Positions 17,400-26,378 of a stretch of 64,000 nucleotides of DNA are shown here, one piece after another. The notes under the pieces are model-generated. The model searched no databases and had not been told where the DNA came from. It saw nothing but the letters and a program-made list of their open reading frames with translations. How positions within the stretch are numbered: the stretch's first letter is position 1; each line of letters starts with the position of its first letter. Location of the stretch: assembly GCA_021647585.1 (NCBI GenBank), contig JAKIUK010000006.1, positions 1-64,000 of the forward strand. The letters run 5' to 3'. The DNA comes from Methylococcaceae bacterium (lineage in GTDB: Bacteria; Pseudomonadota; Gammaproteobacteria; Methylococcales; Methylomonadaceae). The translations under genes were made by a program, and so were the position numbers.

Positions 17400-17885
17400 A
17401 TGAATTCTGCCTCAAAATTGCCAACATTACCCGCGTTAACTGTCGATCTTTTGCAAGAAAACGGCATTCTGATAGACAATGTGTTTGCCAAGCTCTGGCA
17501 ACAGATGGGAATGAAAACAATTCTAAGACGAGCTGGATTTAATAAGCGTTCGGGTTTACCGATAGCCGAAGTGATTTATACGCTATCACTCTGGTTATGG
17601 CTAAAAAAGGATTCGATAGGCATGTTCGCTCGGGATAGCCAAAAAGGGATGAGTAAAGATGTGCTATACGACACAATGAATCGCGAAGATCTCAATTGGC
17701 GAAAGTGTCATGAGCTTATCGCCTTTAAGACAGTCACGTCCTTTCGACGCGACATTAAAAAAGCCTTTGTGGTTGATGATTCTGTTAAACAACGGTTTGG
17801 TAAGAAACTGCCAGGTGTATCTGTAATGGTCAAGTTTTTTTGGAAAGGTTTTAAGCCTTTTTTTTTCATTTCTTTGGTTTTGTGA
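17400..17885 (+). pseudogene. Truncated IS4-like transposase
   Basis: The frame encodes the N-terminal third of an IS4-type DDE transposase (LLQENGILIDNVFAKLWQQM ... AFVVDDSVKQRFGKKLPGVS), including the first catalytic Asp region VVDDS. Homology ends near 17822, where intact proteins go on to the HFDH region. The rest of the frame (VKFFWKGFKPFFF) is unrelated. A possible later piece (QVAGIDRLATTKGMIEKAI) lies near 18103-18159 in another frame. About 170 residues of roughly 450 are left. It marks the left edge of the defence island, 390 bp from hupS. Confidence 0.75.
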
Positions 17886-18130
17886 TGTGCTGTATTGGCA
17901 TAAATAAAAGGCACATACGCTCTTAATTGATTATCATCTAAAGGATGATTGGCACAGGTGATGTGACAACGTGCAAAACGTGAACTTAAAGTCATGGTGT
18001 TTCTCCACTTTGTAAAAACCAAAGAAACACATTGACCCACAGGGAATGGTTCCCTGGTTGGGTTAAAAAATAAACGTCTGTCACTGTTTTCACAAAAACA
18101 GGTCGCCGGAATAGACAGACTCGCAACGAC

Positions 18131-18164
18131 AAAAGGTATGATTGAGAAAGCAATCATACCTTTT
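18131..18164. terminator. Perfect hairpin, possible bidirectional terminator
   Basis: Arms AAAAGGTATGATTG and CAATCATACCTTTT, 14 bp each with a 6-nt loop, ending in a T-run on both strands. It stands about 260 bp beyond the end of the YgjP-like gene. The rest of 17886-18427 shows no gene I can support. Confidence 0.6.
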
Positions 18165-18427
18165 AAACACTTTCTTCATACCTTATTTTTTATAGTTTTT
18201 CCAGACTATTCATAATTTTGTTTGGCTTTTGATTTTTTTAATAATAAAGCTGGTTTTTGGCTATACAGACTTTGCCTGTTTTGAGAATACTTTGTAAAAT
18301 TATAGGCGTGTGTCAATTAAGAGCAGCCTCTACATCCATAATACTAGTTTCCACTAGGTGCATCGTGGTAAAAATTCTGGATTCGTATGATACTTTTATC
18401 CAGAAATAATTTAAGCCCACAAGCTAT

Positions 18428-19165
18428 TCAATACTTCCAAAACTCATGTCCCAAAGGCGAAGACTTAAGCATTTCTCGATACATTTTCCAGTTGGGTAAA
18501 AAAGCATCCATGTGCGCCCTAAATCTGTCATTATGGTTCCGCTCTAATAAATGAATAAGCTCATGCACTAAAATATATTCCAGACATTCCTGGGGCTTCT
18601 TAGCCAGTTCCAAATTCAACCAAATACGCTTAGCTCCTATATTGCAGCTACCCCATTTAGTTTTCATTTTTTTGACTCCCCAGAACTCAGCTTCCACACT
18701 AATTGTATCCTGCCATTTACTTAATAAACCAGGAATACGTTTCTTTAGCTGATCACGATAGAATTCATTTAAAATTAATTGGCGATTAACTAAGCTGGTA
18801 TTTGGTCTAACAAATAAAACAAATTTTCGGTTACCCTTAAGCTCAATTCGATGCTTCCCAGGCCCTTCAACAACTTCTAACAAATAGCGTTTACCAAAAA
18901 AATAATGACTTTCTCCTGCCAGCATTTTTCGTTCAGATTGTCTGGGTTGCTTTTTAAAATCAGCCTGCTGTTTTTTAATCCATGCCAATTTAGAAATTAC
19001 GGCCAATCGTACTCGCTCATCATTTACATGAAATGGCACCGCCACCCGTACATGTCCTTTGGGAGGATAAACTGCTAAATGCAGGTTTTTTATTTCTTTA
19101 CGCACCACTTCTACATGAATATCACGCACAACCAGTTCTGATAACTCTTGGTCTTTTTTCACCAA
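18428..19165 (-). CDS. YgjP/SprT-like M48-type metallopeptidase
   Basis: 245-residue protein of the YgjP (DUF45) family with the zinc motif VHELIHLLERNHNDRF near residue 205 and the usual preceding KTKWGSCN segment. The start codon follows directly on the hsdR stop (no gap), so it is translated with the restriction subunit. YgjP-like peptidases are found often next to type I restriction genes. The meaning of this link is not established; a role in turnover of HsdR is a reasonable guess by analogy with ClpXP control elsewhere. Confidence 0.85.
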   Translation of the reverse strand: MVKKDQELSELVVRDIHVEVVRKEIKNLHLAVYPPKGHVRVAVPFHVNDERVRLAVISKLAWIKKQQADFKKQPRQSERKMLAGESHYFFGKRYLLEVVEGPGKHRIELKGNRKFVLFVRPNTSLVNRQLILNEFYRDQLKKRIPGLLSKWQDTISVEAEFWGVKKMKTKWGSCNIGAKRIWLNLELAKKPQECLEYILVHELIHLLERNHNDRFRAHMDAFLPNWKMYREMLKSSPLGHEFWKY

Positions 19166-22100
19166 CTACAAATACTCTTTTTGATTTTTTATCAGTTCTA
19201 ATACTTCAGCAATATTAACATCATACCCTGCTGATTCTTGCCGAATAGCATTAGCCACTTCCTTTTCTTTAAATCTATCCCCCACCCAATCCGCTTTTTT
19301 GGTATATCGAATAGCGGTATCTATTTTAACAGCCAAGGTTTCATTGTTATTCAGGTTATCGTACAAAGCGCACTTAGCTGGGGAATCAATTGATTCAGGG
19401 TAAGTTATTTGATCATCATTAGCAGGTTTAATGATTTTCCTGGCAAGCGCTTTTATTTTCTCTAAATATTCTTGGTAACTAATCGCCTGTTTTCTGCGTT
19501 CTTCAATTAATGCATCTAATAACTCTGACATCCTTTCATAGTATTTTGGATTGACTGGATTCTCATCAATAATAGTTTTACGCATATTATTTTCAATGGT
19601 TTCCGCCATCGTCTCTGGGTCTTTCTTAATACCTTCCGGAAATGACTCAATAGTATCATCGCCTTTTTCGACAATAAGCTCAATTAACCCCAACTCATCG
19701 AAATCAACCAACGGCTCGCTTTCATCCGCTCTAATATACATATCCAACAGGTGACGCATCGCTGGCTCATAGCGTTTCATATCCAGTAGATCACCACTTG
19801 CCAACTTTATTTCATCTCGCATCTTCTCAAAATGAATGACTTCATTTTTTATATCTATACACTCTTGTTCTGTATACCCTGCATCAACCATTTCATTAGC
19901 TAAATTGCCATAAGCTCTAATCAATACTGATACTGCTTGATATAAGGTTATTCGCAGCGGTTCATTGTTAGCTAATTCAAGTTTATCCTTGGTATCTTTA
20001 GCACAAAAATAATGCAGATAATTTTTAGTATCGCGTGGCTCCAACACAGGCTCGCATAAAGCTTTAACTGTTTCACGCGCTTCGTCCAGTGTTTCTCTGG
20101 CTTTTTCTAAACGATCCGATAATAAACCAGCAACATCACTAGCATCGTAACCATCCAATGCTCCACCTGTATAATCATTAATTGTTCCTTCCAGCCGTTT
20201 AAACAGATCCTTATAGTCAATAATATAGCCGTACTCTTTATCGCCTCCATCCAGGCGATTAACACGGCATATTGCTTGAAACAAACTGTGATCCTGCATC
20301 TGTTTATCAATATACAAATAAGTCGCTGAAGGTGCATCAAAACCTGTTAACAGTTTATCAACCACGATAAGCAAACGCATTTGTCCTGGCTCATCAATAA
20401 ATTGTTGTTTTACTTGTTTTTCAAATTTTTCGACCAAATTAACCGCCTTGTCTTCTGGCTGCTCAAAATAATCTGCAAGCATCTTGCGGTAAATTTCATA
20501 TTGATGCAGTTTCTCAGTTAAACCCTCCCCAGTTTCTTCACCTTTAATATCAGATGCTGATGGCTTGTAACTGGTGACTATGGCACATTTACTTGCAAGA
20601 TCCGTTTTACTGAACATCTCATAAACTTTACAGGCTTGATAAATACTAGAACAGACCAACATAGCGTTACCATAACCATCCATCAAACGAGGCTTGGTAT
20701 CCATATCCATTAAAATATCGCTGACTATCTGCTCTAAGCGCGATTTACTGGACAACACTTTTTTCATCGTGCCCCATTTTTTCTTAAGCTGAATCTTGGC
20801 AAGATTTGAGAGTCCACGAGTCTTAGCCTCAAACCAGGCATCCACTTTTTTCTCAGACGTCAGGTGCTGATCTATATCACGCGCTTCATAACGCAAATCC
20901 AACACAACCCCATCTTTTACTGCTTCATTAAACTTATAGGTATGAATATACCCACCAAATACCTCTATGGATTTCTTTTTATCTTTTTTTAATAAAGGCG
21001 TACCGGTATAACCCATAAAAAGTGCATTAGGTAAAATGACTTTCATGGCTTCATGTAACTTGCCTGATTGGGTCCGATGACATTCATCCACAAAAACAAA
21101 TAACTCACCTTTAGGATTAAAGTCTGATGGCAAGTTTGCTTTTAATTCTTCAATAAAAGACTTCGTTAATTCATCATCTTCACTGTCCCCTTGACGACCA
21201 AACTTATGTATTAACGAACACATTAACCATTCATCGTCTTCATTCAACGTTGCCAGCAAATCAGCACCACTTTCAGTACGATAAATAGATTCCTCAACAC
21301 CTTTAAAAACTTTTTCTATTTGCTCATCCAGCTCGGTTCGGTCAGTAACAATTAATACCCTGCCATCCGTTACATTTTCGCTAATCCACTTGGCTAACCA
21401 CACCATGGTCAAACTTTTACCTGAACCTTGGGTATGCCAAATAATGCCACCTTCTCGGCGCACCACATGTTTTTGAGCAGCTTGAACGCCAAAATATTGA
21501 TTATGTCGGCAGGTCTTTTTAACCCCTGCATCAAACACCATAAAATCGTGAATAATTTCTAAAAAACGCTGTTTATTACACAGACGGCCAAGATCAAAAT
21601 CAAGCGGGTTATCATAAGTATTTTCACCCTCTTCTTTCCAAGTCAAATAATACTTTTCAGGTGTTTCAACCGTACCGTAACGTAGACCTTGCGTATCATT
21701 ACCCGCCATCACCAGCTGCATAGTCGTGAAAAAATTACGAATAAAGTCTTTTTTCTGATTATCAAGATTCTGACGTATGCCTTCACCTATTGAAACACTG
21801 GAACGCTTAAGTTCAATCACACCTAACGCAATACCGTTGACATACAAAACAATATCAGGCCGTTTTTTATTCTCACCTTTTACTGAAACCTCTTCAGCAA
21901 TTGCAAAATGATTATTTTCAGGATTTTCCCAATCGATTAACCAGACGGTTTGATTTTGTTGTCCAGCACCTTCCTTGATTTTAACGCCATACCGCAATAA
22001 GCGATAAACTTCTTTATTGGCATAATAGAGTTTTTTTCCTTCACCCAAAGCGGATTCAGTTCCCAGCAGACGGAGTGCTTTCGTGATTAAAGTTTCGTTG

Positions 22101-22261
22101 ACACCTTGTTTGAGTAACCAAGCGGTCAATAAATCAGGCTCTACATTACGATTATTTTCTCGATACTCCCAATTACCCAGATAATCGTAACCTAAATCAT
22201 CCTGGAAAAATCTAACAACACGATTCTGGGTAAACCATTCACGTTGACCAACATTACTCAC
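19166..22261 (-). CDS. hsdR: Type I restriction enzyme R subunit
   Basis: About 1031 residues. An N-terminal PD-(D/E)xK nuclease (RPDIVLYVNG, then GVIELKRSS) is followed by a superfamily 2 helicase motor: Walker A HTQGSGKSLTM, the DEAH-like FVDECHRTQSG, GYTGTPL and the later VDKLLTGFDAP and QAICRVNR motifs. I prefer GTG 22261 as start (GGGAG seven bases before), giving VSNVGQREWF; the frame to 22297 adds MYVKNSFVRECE with no ribosome site. It belongs with hsdS and hsdM at 26379-30130 but is separated from them by toxin-antitoxin genes and a RAYT. Confidence 0.9.
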   Translation of the reverse strand: MSNVGQREWFTQNRVVRFFQDDLGYDYLGNWEYRENNRNVEPDLLTAWLLKQGVNETLITKALRLLGTESALGEGKKLYYANKEVYRLLRYGVKIKEGAGQQNQTVWLIDWENPENNHFAIAEEVSVKGENKKRPDIVLYVNGIALGVIELKRSSVSIGEGIRQNLDNQKKDFIRNFFTTMQLVMAGNDTQGLRYGTVETPEKYYLTWKEEGENTYDNPLDFDLGRLCNKQRFLEIIHDFMVFDAGVKKTCRHNQYFGVQAAQKHVVRREGGIIWHTQGSGKSLTMVWLAKWISENVTDGRVLIVTDRTELDEQIEKVFKGVEESIYRTESGADLLATLNEDDEWLMCSLIHKFGRQGDSEDDELTKSFIEELKANLPSDFNPKGELFVFVDECHRTQSGKLHEAMKVILPNALFMGYTGTPLLKKDKKKSIEVFGGYIHTYKFNEAVKDGVVLDLRYEARDIDQHLTSEKKVDAWFEAKTRGLSNLAKIQLKKKWGTMKKVLSSKSRLEQIVSDILMDMDTKPRLMDGYGNAMLVCSSIYQACKVYEMFSKTDLASKCAIVTSYKPSASDIKGEETGEGLTEKLHQYEIYRKMLADYFEQPEDKAVNLVEKFEKQVKQQFIDEPGQMRLLIVVDKLLTGFDAPSATYLYIDKQMQDHSLFQAICRVNRLDGGDKEYGYIIDYKDLFKRLEGTINDYTGGALDGYDASDVAGLLSDRLEKARETLDEARETVKALCEPVLEPRDTKNYLHYFCAKDTKDKLELANNEPLRITLYQAVSVLIRAYGNLANEMVDAGYTEQECIDIKNEVIHFEKMRDEIKLASGDLLDMKRYEPAMRHLLDMYIRADESEPLVDFDELGLIELIVEKGDDTIESFPEGIKKDPETMAETIENNMRKTIIDENPVNPKYYERMSELLDALIEERRKQAISYQEYLEKIKALARKIIKPANDDQITYPESIDSPAKCALYDNLNNNETLAVKIDTAIRYTKKADWVGDRFKEKEVANAIRQESAGYDVNIAEVLELIKNQKEYL

Positions 22262-22286
22262 TTCACACTCCCTAACAAAGCTATTT

Positions 22287-22314
22287 TTGACATACAATAG
22301 TGGCTAAATACTAT
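22287..22314 (+). promoter_or_regulatory. Sigma70 promoter for the small plus-strand ORF
   Basis: TTGACA (22287-22292), 16-bp spacer, TACTAT (22309-22314), with TATAAT overlapping at 22313-22318. It points away from hsdR toward the 53-codon ORF at 22355 and gives the only convincing reason to think that ORF is expressed. Confidence 0.6.
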
Positions 22315-22354
22315 ATAATGAAACGATACATAAACTACTTTTAAAGTCCCCATT

Positions 22355-22516
22355 ATGAAAATAAAAGCTTCAGTTAAAAACGAACAACTAAAAGCTCGTA
22401 TTATTCGTTCAATAGCAAGTTCTACAGCTATAGAAACAGGGCAGTCCATCAAATCATTAGAAACTACATTAAAATCTAAAAGCAGTAAATTCCAACACTT
22501 GTCACTAGCAAATTAA
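22355..22516 (+). CDS. 53-aa FicA/VbhA-like candidate antitoxin
   Basis: A small ORF starting MKIKASVKNEQLKAR with the segment SIASSTAIETGQSI. Class I Fic antitoxins (VbhA, YhfG) are about 50-60 residues and inhibit Fic with a helix carrying (S/T)xxxE(G/N). Here S-TAI-E fits, but the next residue is Thr, not Gly or Asn. The ORF overlaps the end of fic by 4 bp on the opposite strand, whereas known pairs lie in tandem. A good promoter precedes it but the ribosome site is poor. The assignment is tentative. Confidence 0.45.
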   Translation: MKIKASVKNEQLKARIIRSIASSTAIETGQSIKSLETTLKSKSSKFQHLSLAN

Positions 22517-23119
22517 TTAGCCTCTACTGCTCGCCTAACCAAACCTATCATAGGTTGATAGTTCATACTCATCCCTGCTTGAATAGCAGAAAAATAAGTG
22601 TCTTTATCCTGATCCCAGCAACTATAATCTAAAGGCTGAAACTCTGCTTGCAGAGCCATTACATCCGCCAATAAACGTGACAATCGCCCATTTCCTTCTC
22701 GAAATGGATGAATCAATATGGATAACTGCAATAGCCTCAATTAATTGGGCCTCATTAAATCCAGTACATGGTGTAAATTTATTAAGATATTCCAGCTCAA
22801 ATTCTTCCAATAGTCTAGGAATTTGAGCCGCAACTGAAAAATGAAAATCACCTTTACTCATATTGACTGAGCGCTCTTCTCCAGCCCAGTCATAAATATT
22901 ACCCAGCCATTTACGATGCCACGTTTTAATATCTGCTACTTGAATAAGCTTCGGTGAAAAATTCTTAAGCAATACCTCTTCATAGAGTTTTTCTAATAAA
23001 AATAGCTCAGCTTCATTCATCTCTTCAAGGTCAACCAACCCTAATTTGTTGGCTAAAACCAAATTATTAGATCCAGGCTGATACAGTCCTTGTGAACCGC
23101 TTACTTGATACTTTGGCAT
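22513..23119 (-). pseudogene. Fic/DOC family AMP-transferase gene with a frameshift
   Basis: The first frame gives MPKYQVSGSQGLYQPG through WHRKWLGNIYDWAGE and EAIAVIHI (residues 1-136), then goes out of frame near 22735. The second frame picks up ILIHPFREGNGRLSRLL, the intact catalytic Fic motif HxFx(D/E)GNGRxxR, and runs to the C-terminus. Intact relatives read AIAVIHxExxxIHPFREGNG, so loss of a few bases explains the break. The gene starts 11 bp after the AbiEi-like gene, as a toxin-antitoxin operon would. It is probably inactive unless the frame is corrected or the assembly is wrong. Confidence 0.85.
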
Positions 23120-23130
23120 TACACTTCAAG

Positions 23131-23739
23131 CTATTCTGTTTCCACAAAAATCTGTTTAATCTGCTCATAAACCCAGCTAGTCATGTACTGGGTATCTTTT
23201 AGAATCGCTGAATATTTTTCTTTAGGGAAATAAGCTAATATTTTTTGCTTTTCAGACAAACTAATACTTTGTTGTCCTCTAGTTTTTAAAGCTTGTACCA
23301 ACAAAGCACTTTCAGACAACTTCAACCCCATATCTTTAGGCGCTGTTTTCTTAAAGCTCAACTCAACACCATCAATTTGATAAGTTCTACTATCTCCATT
23401 AGAAAGATAAAGATATCGAGCAGGCACCTGTGTAGATAAACCGAGTATATTTAAGGCTGTATTACCTGATACTTGAATAGTCCAGCCAAATTTACGAGCT
23501 AGTGCCTGAGCCACCTTATCTATATCTGGGCTTAACTGTTGCTCTAATAAACGACTATATTTTGGATAATCATAAATACCTCGCATAACTCTACGGATAC
23601 GCTGGCTTTTAGTTAAACGGCTTAATGCCTTATCAATGGCATCGGCACTACCAAGGTCAACAAAGTCATTCTTGAAGAATGACCAACCCATACCTTTACC
23701 ATAAATACGACTTATAACTTTATCTTCAATAGCTTGCAT
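23131..23739 (-). CDS. AbiEi-like antitoxin/transcriptional regulator (DUF6088 type)
   Basis: 202 residues. The N-terminus is a winged helix (VISRIYGKGMGWSFFKNDF ... ALSRLTKSQRIRRVMRGIY), the repressor domain of AbiEi-type antitoxins. The C-terminal part VSGNTALNILGLSTQVPARY matches the conserved AbiEi core. In AbiE systems the partner is the nucleotidyltransferase AbiEii; here the next gene is fic instead. A long perfect inverted repeat (23755-23792) lies 16 bp upstream and is a likely operator, since AbiEi represses its own operon by binding inverted repeats. Confidence 0.8.
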   Translation of the reverse strand: MQAIEDKVISRIYGKGMGWSFFKNDFVDLGSADAIDKALSRLTKSQRIRRVMRGIYDYPKYSRLLEQQLSPDIDKVAQALARKFGWTIQVSGNTALNILGLSTQVPARYLYLSNGDSRTYQIDGVELSFKKTAPKDMGLKLSESALLVQALKTRGQQSISLSEKQKILAYFPKEKYSAILKDTQYMTSWVYEQIKQIFVETE

Positions 23740-23754
23740 TAATATAAAAAAATA

Positions 23755-23792
23755 ATTTTGTCAGAAAAATAATAGTCTTTTTCTGACAAAAT
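23755..23792. promoter_or_regulatory. Perfect 15-bp inverted repeat, likely AbiEi operator
   Basis: ATTTTGTCAGAAAAA (23755-23769) and TTTTTCTGACAAAAT (23778-23792) with an 8-nt spacer, directly upstream of the AbiEi-like gene. It is too far from any upstream gene end to be an obvious terminator, although the DUF4411 gene ends 112 bp away on the same strand. Confidence 0.65.
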
Positions 23793-23903
23793 AGCAATAT
23801 ACGCAATATGAATTGCTACTCTATTACAAGAGTGCGTAGAAGAATTGTATTGAGTCTATCCATATTTTGATTTTACTGATGCCCCGTATTATTGGTAGCC
23901 ACA

Positions 23904-24401
23904 TTAAACAGCCTTTAATACAAACTGAGCTTGAAGTTCTTGTAATAACTGAAAAGTTGAACGATAGCCCACACCAAATACCTCGCATATATTGGGTATT
24001 TTTATATCTTTACTATTTTCTGGTACTTTCTTCTCATGCGTCACTAACTCTGCACCTGTAGTACATGCTTTGGCAATCAACCAGGGATCTGCTTTATTTA
24101 AAAAATTATCAACTTTAACAGAGTTCTTGTTTTCCAAATCATAAACATATTGAACAATTTCAACATACTTTTCTTGTGTTGCGTTATCGGCAACTGAGAC
24201 AAATTGCTCTTTCCTATCCTTCACCCAATCAGTTAAATCATCACCATAGTCGGTCAATTCATCATAGACACTTTTAATACTTGCTATATGCCCTTTGGAA
24301 TACTGTAGATCCAGCCAGTGCCAATAAGCTGGACAAAATGTCATATCGTAATAAAAATTTTTCGCCTGAATATAAGTATTAGAATCTAGAAGATACTTCA
24401 A
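23904..24401 (-). CDS. DUF4411 (PIN-like) toxin candidate
   Basis: 165 residues, DUF4411 family. MKYLLDSNTYIQAKNFYYDM holds the first conserved Asp of a PIN-like nuclease, VYDEL the next acid, and KADPWLIAKA the third (DxxLIA) followed by GAELVTHEK. PIN-like proteins cleave RNA and act as toxins. The start overlaps the stop of the XRE-ImmA gene by 4 bp, the standard pairing for this family. Activity has not been shown for most members. Confidence 0.82.
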   Translation of the reverse strand: MKYLLDSNTYIQAKNFYYDMTFCPAYWHWLDLQYSKGHIASIKSVYDELTDYGDDLTDWVKDRKEQFVSVADNATQEKYVEIVQYVYDLENKNSVKVDNFLNKADPWLIAKACTTGAELVTHEKKVPENSKDIKIPNICEVFGVGYRSTFQLLQELQAQFVLKAV

Positions 24402-25540
24402 ACACCCAACTCCTTTGCAAATTTGACAATATTATTCGGCTTCATTTTCAAAATATGTCCCGCATCTCGTAGTAAAATACGTCCACTTAATGCTTCAGCC
24501 ACAATGGCACGAGAAAAACGTTCACTCAATTGACTTTTACGCGTGAGGTAATAAGTCGGTCCACCAGCCTGTTTAGGACGATTAATATAATCCTGCTTAA
24601 GCTTATTTGTATAACGAATATACGCAGTTCCCTCAATCAAATCCAAAGTTAATGCCCTACGTACTAGCACCCATTCACTCACATGGAAAAAAGATTTTAA
24701 GGGAGGTAAATTATCTTGCCAGTTATCACATTCCCGCCATCGACTTAACATTTCATCGGCTGGAACAAGAAACTCCGCCGCAACAGCATTGCATAAAACT
24801 TCTGCTTTTTGATCGGCTTGTACAGACATATCGGAAATCCCGCTCTGACCAATCCAGATATGCGCCAGTTCATGAATTAATGTAAAAAGTCGAGCACTCG
24901 GTACATCCGCCTGATTAATAAAAATAACAGGTGCTACCTCATCAAAAATAGCAAAACCACGAAACTCATCAACAGATAAAGGTTTACTATGATGGCCTAA
25001 ATCACCTTGCCGCATCACCAAAATACCAAGTGCTTCAATTTTCTTAATAAGCAACCTTAAAAAGTATTCCCAACTGCCTTTACGTTGACTATTCCGCATA
25101 TTTAGTTGACTACGCATATCAGCAACAATATCGGCAACAGGGCTTTCAAGGTTAAATTGTTTGCCAAACTTGATTTGTGTAAAACCCTGAGCAATACAAT
25201 AATCCTTATACCACTGCTGTTGTTCCTGAATATTTGCAATGATTTTGCGTAACTCAGCACTCGCGACATAAATACCTTGGTTTTCTATGGTGCGTAAATC
25301 AGGAATAGGTAGTGGTTCATCATGAAAATGATTTAAAAACAAATACGCAAAAGGAATAAGCAATCGATCCGCCAATTTTTGCGCCTGTTTAAAAGTAATT
25401 TTGTCTTTACCGCTTTCCCAACCCAGCAGTTTTTCATCGGTTATATTCAGCTTTTTTGCAAGCACAGAAATATCCAGTTGAGCGCGTTCACGCGCCCAAC
25501 GAATATTTTCGGGTTTAATCTGTGCATATTCAGTAGCCAT
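24398..25540 (-). CDS. XRE-family regulator with ImmA/IrrE (COG2856) peptidase domain
   Basis: 380 residues. The N-terminal helix-turn-helix (residues about 8-65, DISVLAKKLNITDEKLLGWE) is followed by a zinc peptidase domain with TLIHELAHIWIG (HExxH) near residue 221. This architecture serves as antitoxin or repressor in many pairs, with cleavage relieving repression. Partner is the overlapping DUF4411 gene. It stands between hsdS and hsdR in the defence island, where such pairs are common. Confidence 0.85.
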   Translation of the reverse strand: MATEYAQIKPENIRWARERAQLDISVLAKKLNITDEKLLGWESGKDKITFKQAQKLADRLLIPFAYLFLNHFHDEPLPIPDLRTIENQGIYVASAELRKIIANIQEQQQWYKDYCIAQGFTQIKFGKQFNLESPVADIVADMRSQLNMRNSQRKGSWEYFLRLLIKKIEALGILVMRQGDLGHHSKPLSVDEFRGFAIFDEVAPVIFINQADVPSARLFTLIHELAHIWIGQSGISDMSVQADQKAEVLCNAVAAEFLVPADEMLSRWRECDNWQDNLPPLKSFFHVSEWVLVRRALTLDLIEGTAYIRYTNKLKQDYINRPKQAGGPTYYLTRKSQLSERFSRAIVAEALSGRILLRDAGHILKMKPNNIVKFAKELGV

Positions 25541-25623
25541 AAAGAAATATTAGCATTCAAAAACAACCAACACAATCATTCATGCGTTGATGCAAAAAAA
25601 TGCGACACAACGTTGGGTATAAA

Positions 25624-25716
25624 TGATGCGTTTCCTATCGTCAACACATCCTATAGCTCAAATTATTGATAATTACCCTATTCAAGATAGGATGTGTTGA
25701 GGCACGAAACGCATCA
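25624..25716. repeat. REP pair in inverted orientation beside the RAYT
   Basis: GATGCGTTTC...CAACACATCCTAT (25625-25655) and its inverse ATAGGATGTGTTGAGGCACG...GCATCA (25687-25716) form a stem-loop pair. A third REP in the same orientation lies at 26264-26293 on the other side of the transposase, and half a unit at 26358-26370. Confidence 0.8.
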
Positions 25717-25721
25717 AGCCA

Positions 25722-26252
25722 TTATTCGCCGCCATCAATCTCAAAATCACCACAATGCCCCCAGTTTTCAGGATAAACACCCACCGCCACATACCGATTA
25801 AAACTTGAATGTGTCCAGTCACTCACACATTTTACCCAGCCATGCTTAACGGGGTTCCAATGAATATAATCCACATGGGTATTAAAATCATCTTGATTAA
25901 TCATCAAATGCGCCCAAAAGCGTCGTTGCCAAATGCCTCGTTCTTTACGTTTAATCCGACTTTGAGAAATAGCTTCGCCTTTGGAAATACCGCGAGAAAA
26001 ATAGCTTTTAATCAAACGCCAACGCATTGAGTAATCAGTATCGCCATCAGGCAATGTCCATATACAATGCAGATGTTCAGGCATAATCACAATCGCATTG
26101 ATGATAAAAGGGTGACATTGTTTGACATAACGAAACGATTGACGCAATAAATCAATTTCATCAACCAACAATGAATTATTGGTGCGTTGAGCCAGGTTAA
26201 CCGTAAAGAACCACGTTGCCCCATCCACATACAAGCGCCGATAATTGGTCAT
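25722..26252 (-). CDS. REP-associated tyrosine transposase (RAYT)
   Basis: 176-residue Y1 transposase of the RAYT branch. It starts MTNYRRLYVDGATWFFTVNL, has the metal-binding pair MPEHLHCIWTLP (HxH) and the catalytic tyrosine in VDYIHWNPVKHGW. The full set of motifs is present, unlike the fragment at 103-297. REP palindromes lie on both sides at short distance. These transposases move or copy REPs and act as single-copy domesticated genes. It has probably been inserted in the island after the restriction genes. Confidence 0.9.
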   Translation of the reverse strand: MTNYRRLYVDGATWFFTVNLAQRTNNSLLVDEIDLLRQSFRYVKQCHPFIINAIVIMPEHLHCIWTLPDGDTDYSMRWRLIKSYFSRGISKGEAISQSRIKRKERGIWQRRFWAHLMINQDDFNTHVDYIHWNPVKHGWVKCVSDWTHSSFNRYVAVGVYPENWGHCGDFEIDGGE

Positions 26253-26263
26253 TTTTCACCTCC

Positions 26264-26370
26264 ATAGGATGTGTTGAGGTACGAAACGCATCACCCACCC
26301 CTCAACCAAAACCATACCGATTATTTGACAATAATTACCCAAAAATGGATATTTTCATACACATCCTATA
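26264..26370. repeat. REP on the far side of the RAYT, with a half unit
   Basis: ATAGGATGTGTTGAGGTACG...GCATCA at 26264-26293 and the inverted half TACACATCCTATA at 26358-26370. It sits between the RAYT start and the hsdS end. Confidence 0.75.
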
Positions 26371-26378
26371 AAGTCTTT

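Noticed and set aside
17708..18157. 149-codon minus-strand ORF with an apparent signal-like start
   Set aside because: Its start codon lies inside a perfect terminator-like hairpin (18131-18164) and its end is antisense to the transposase fragment.
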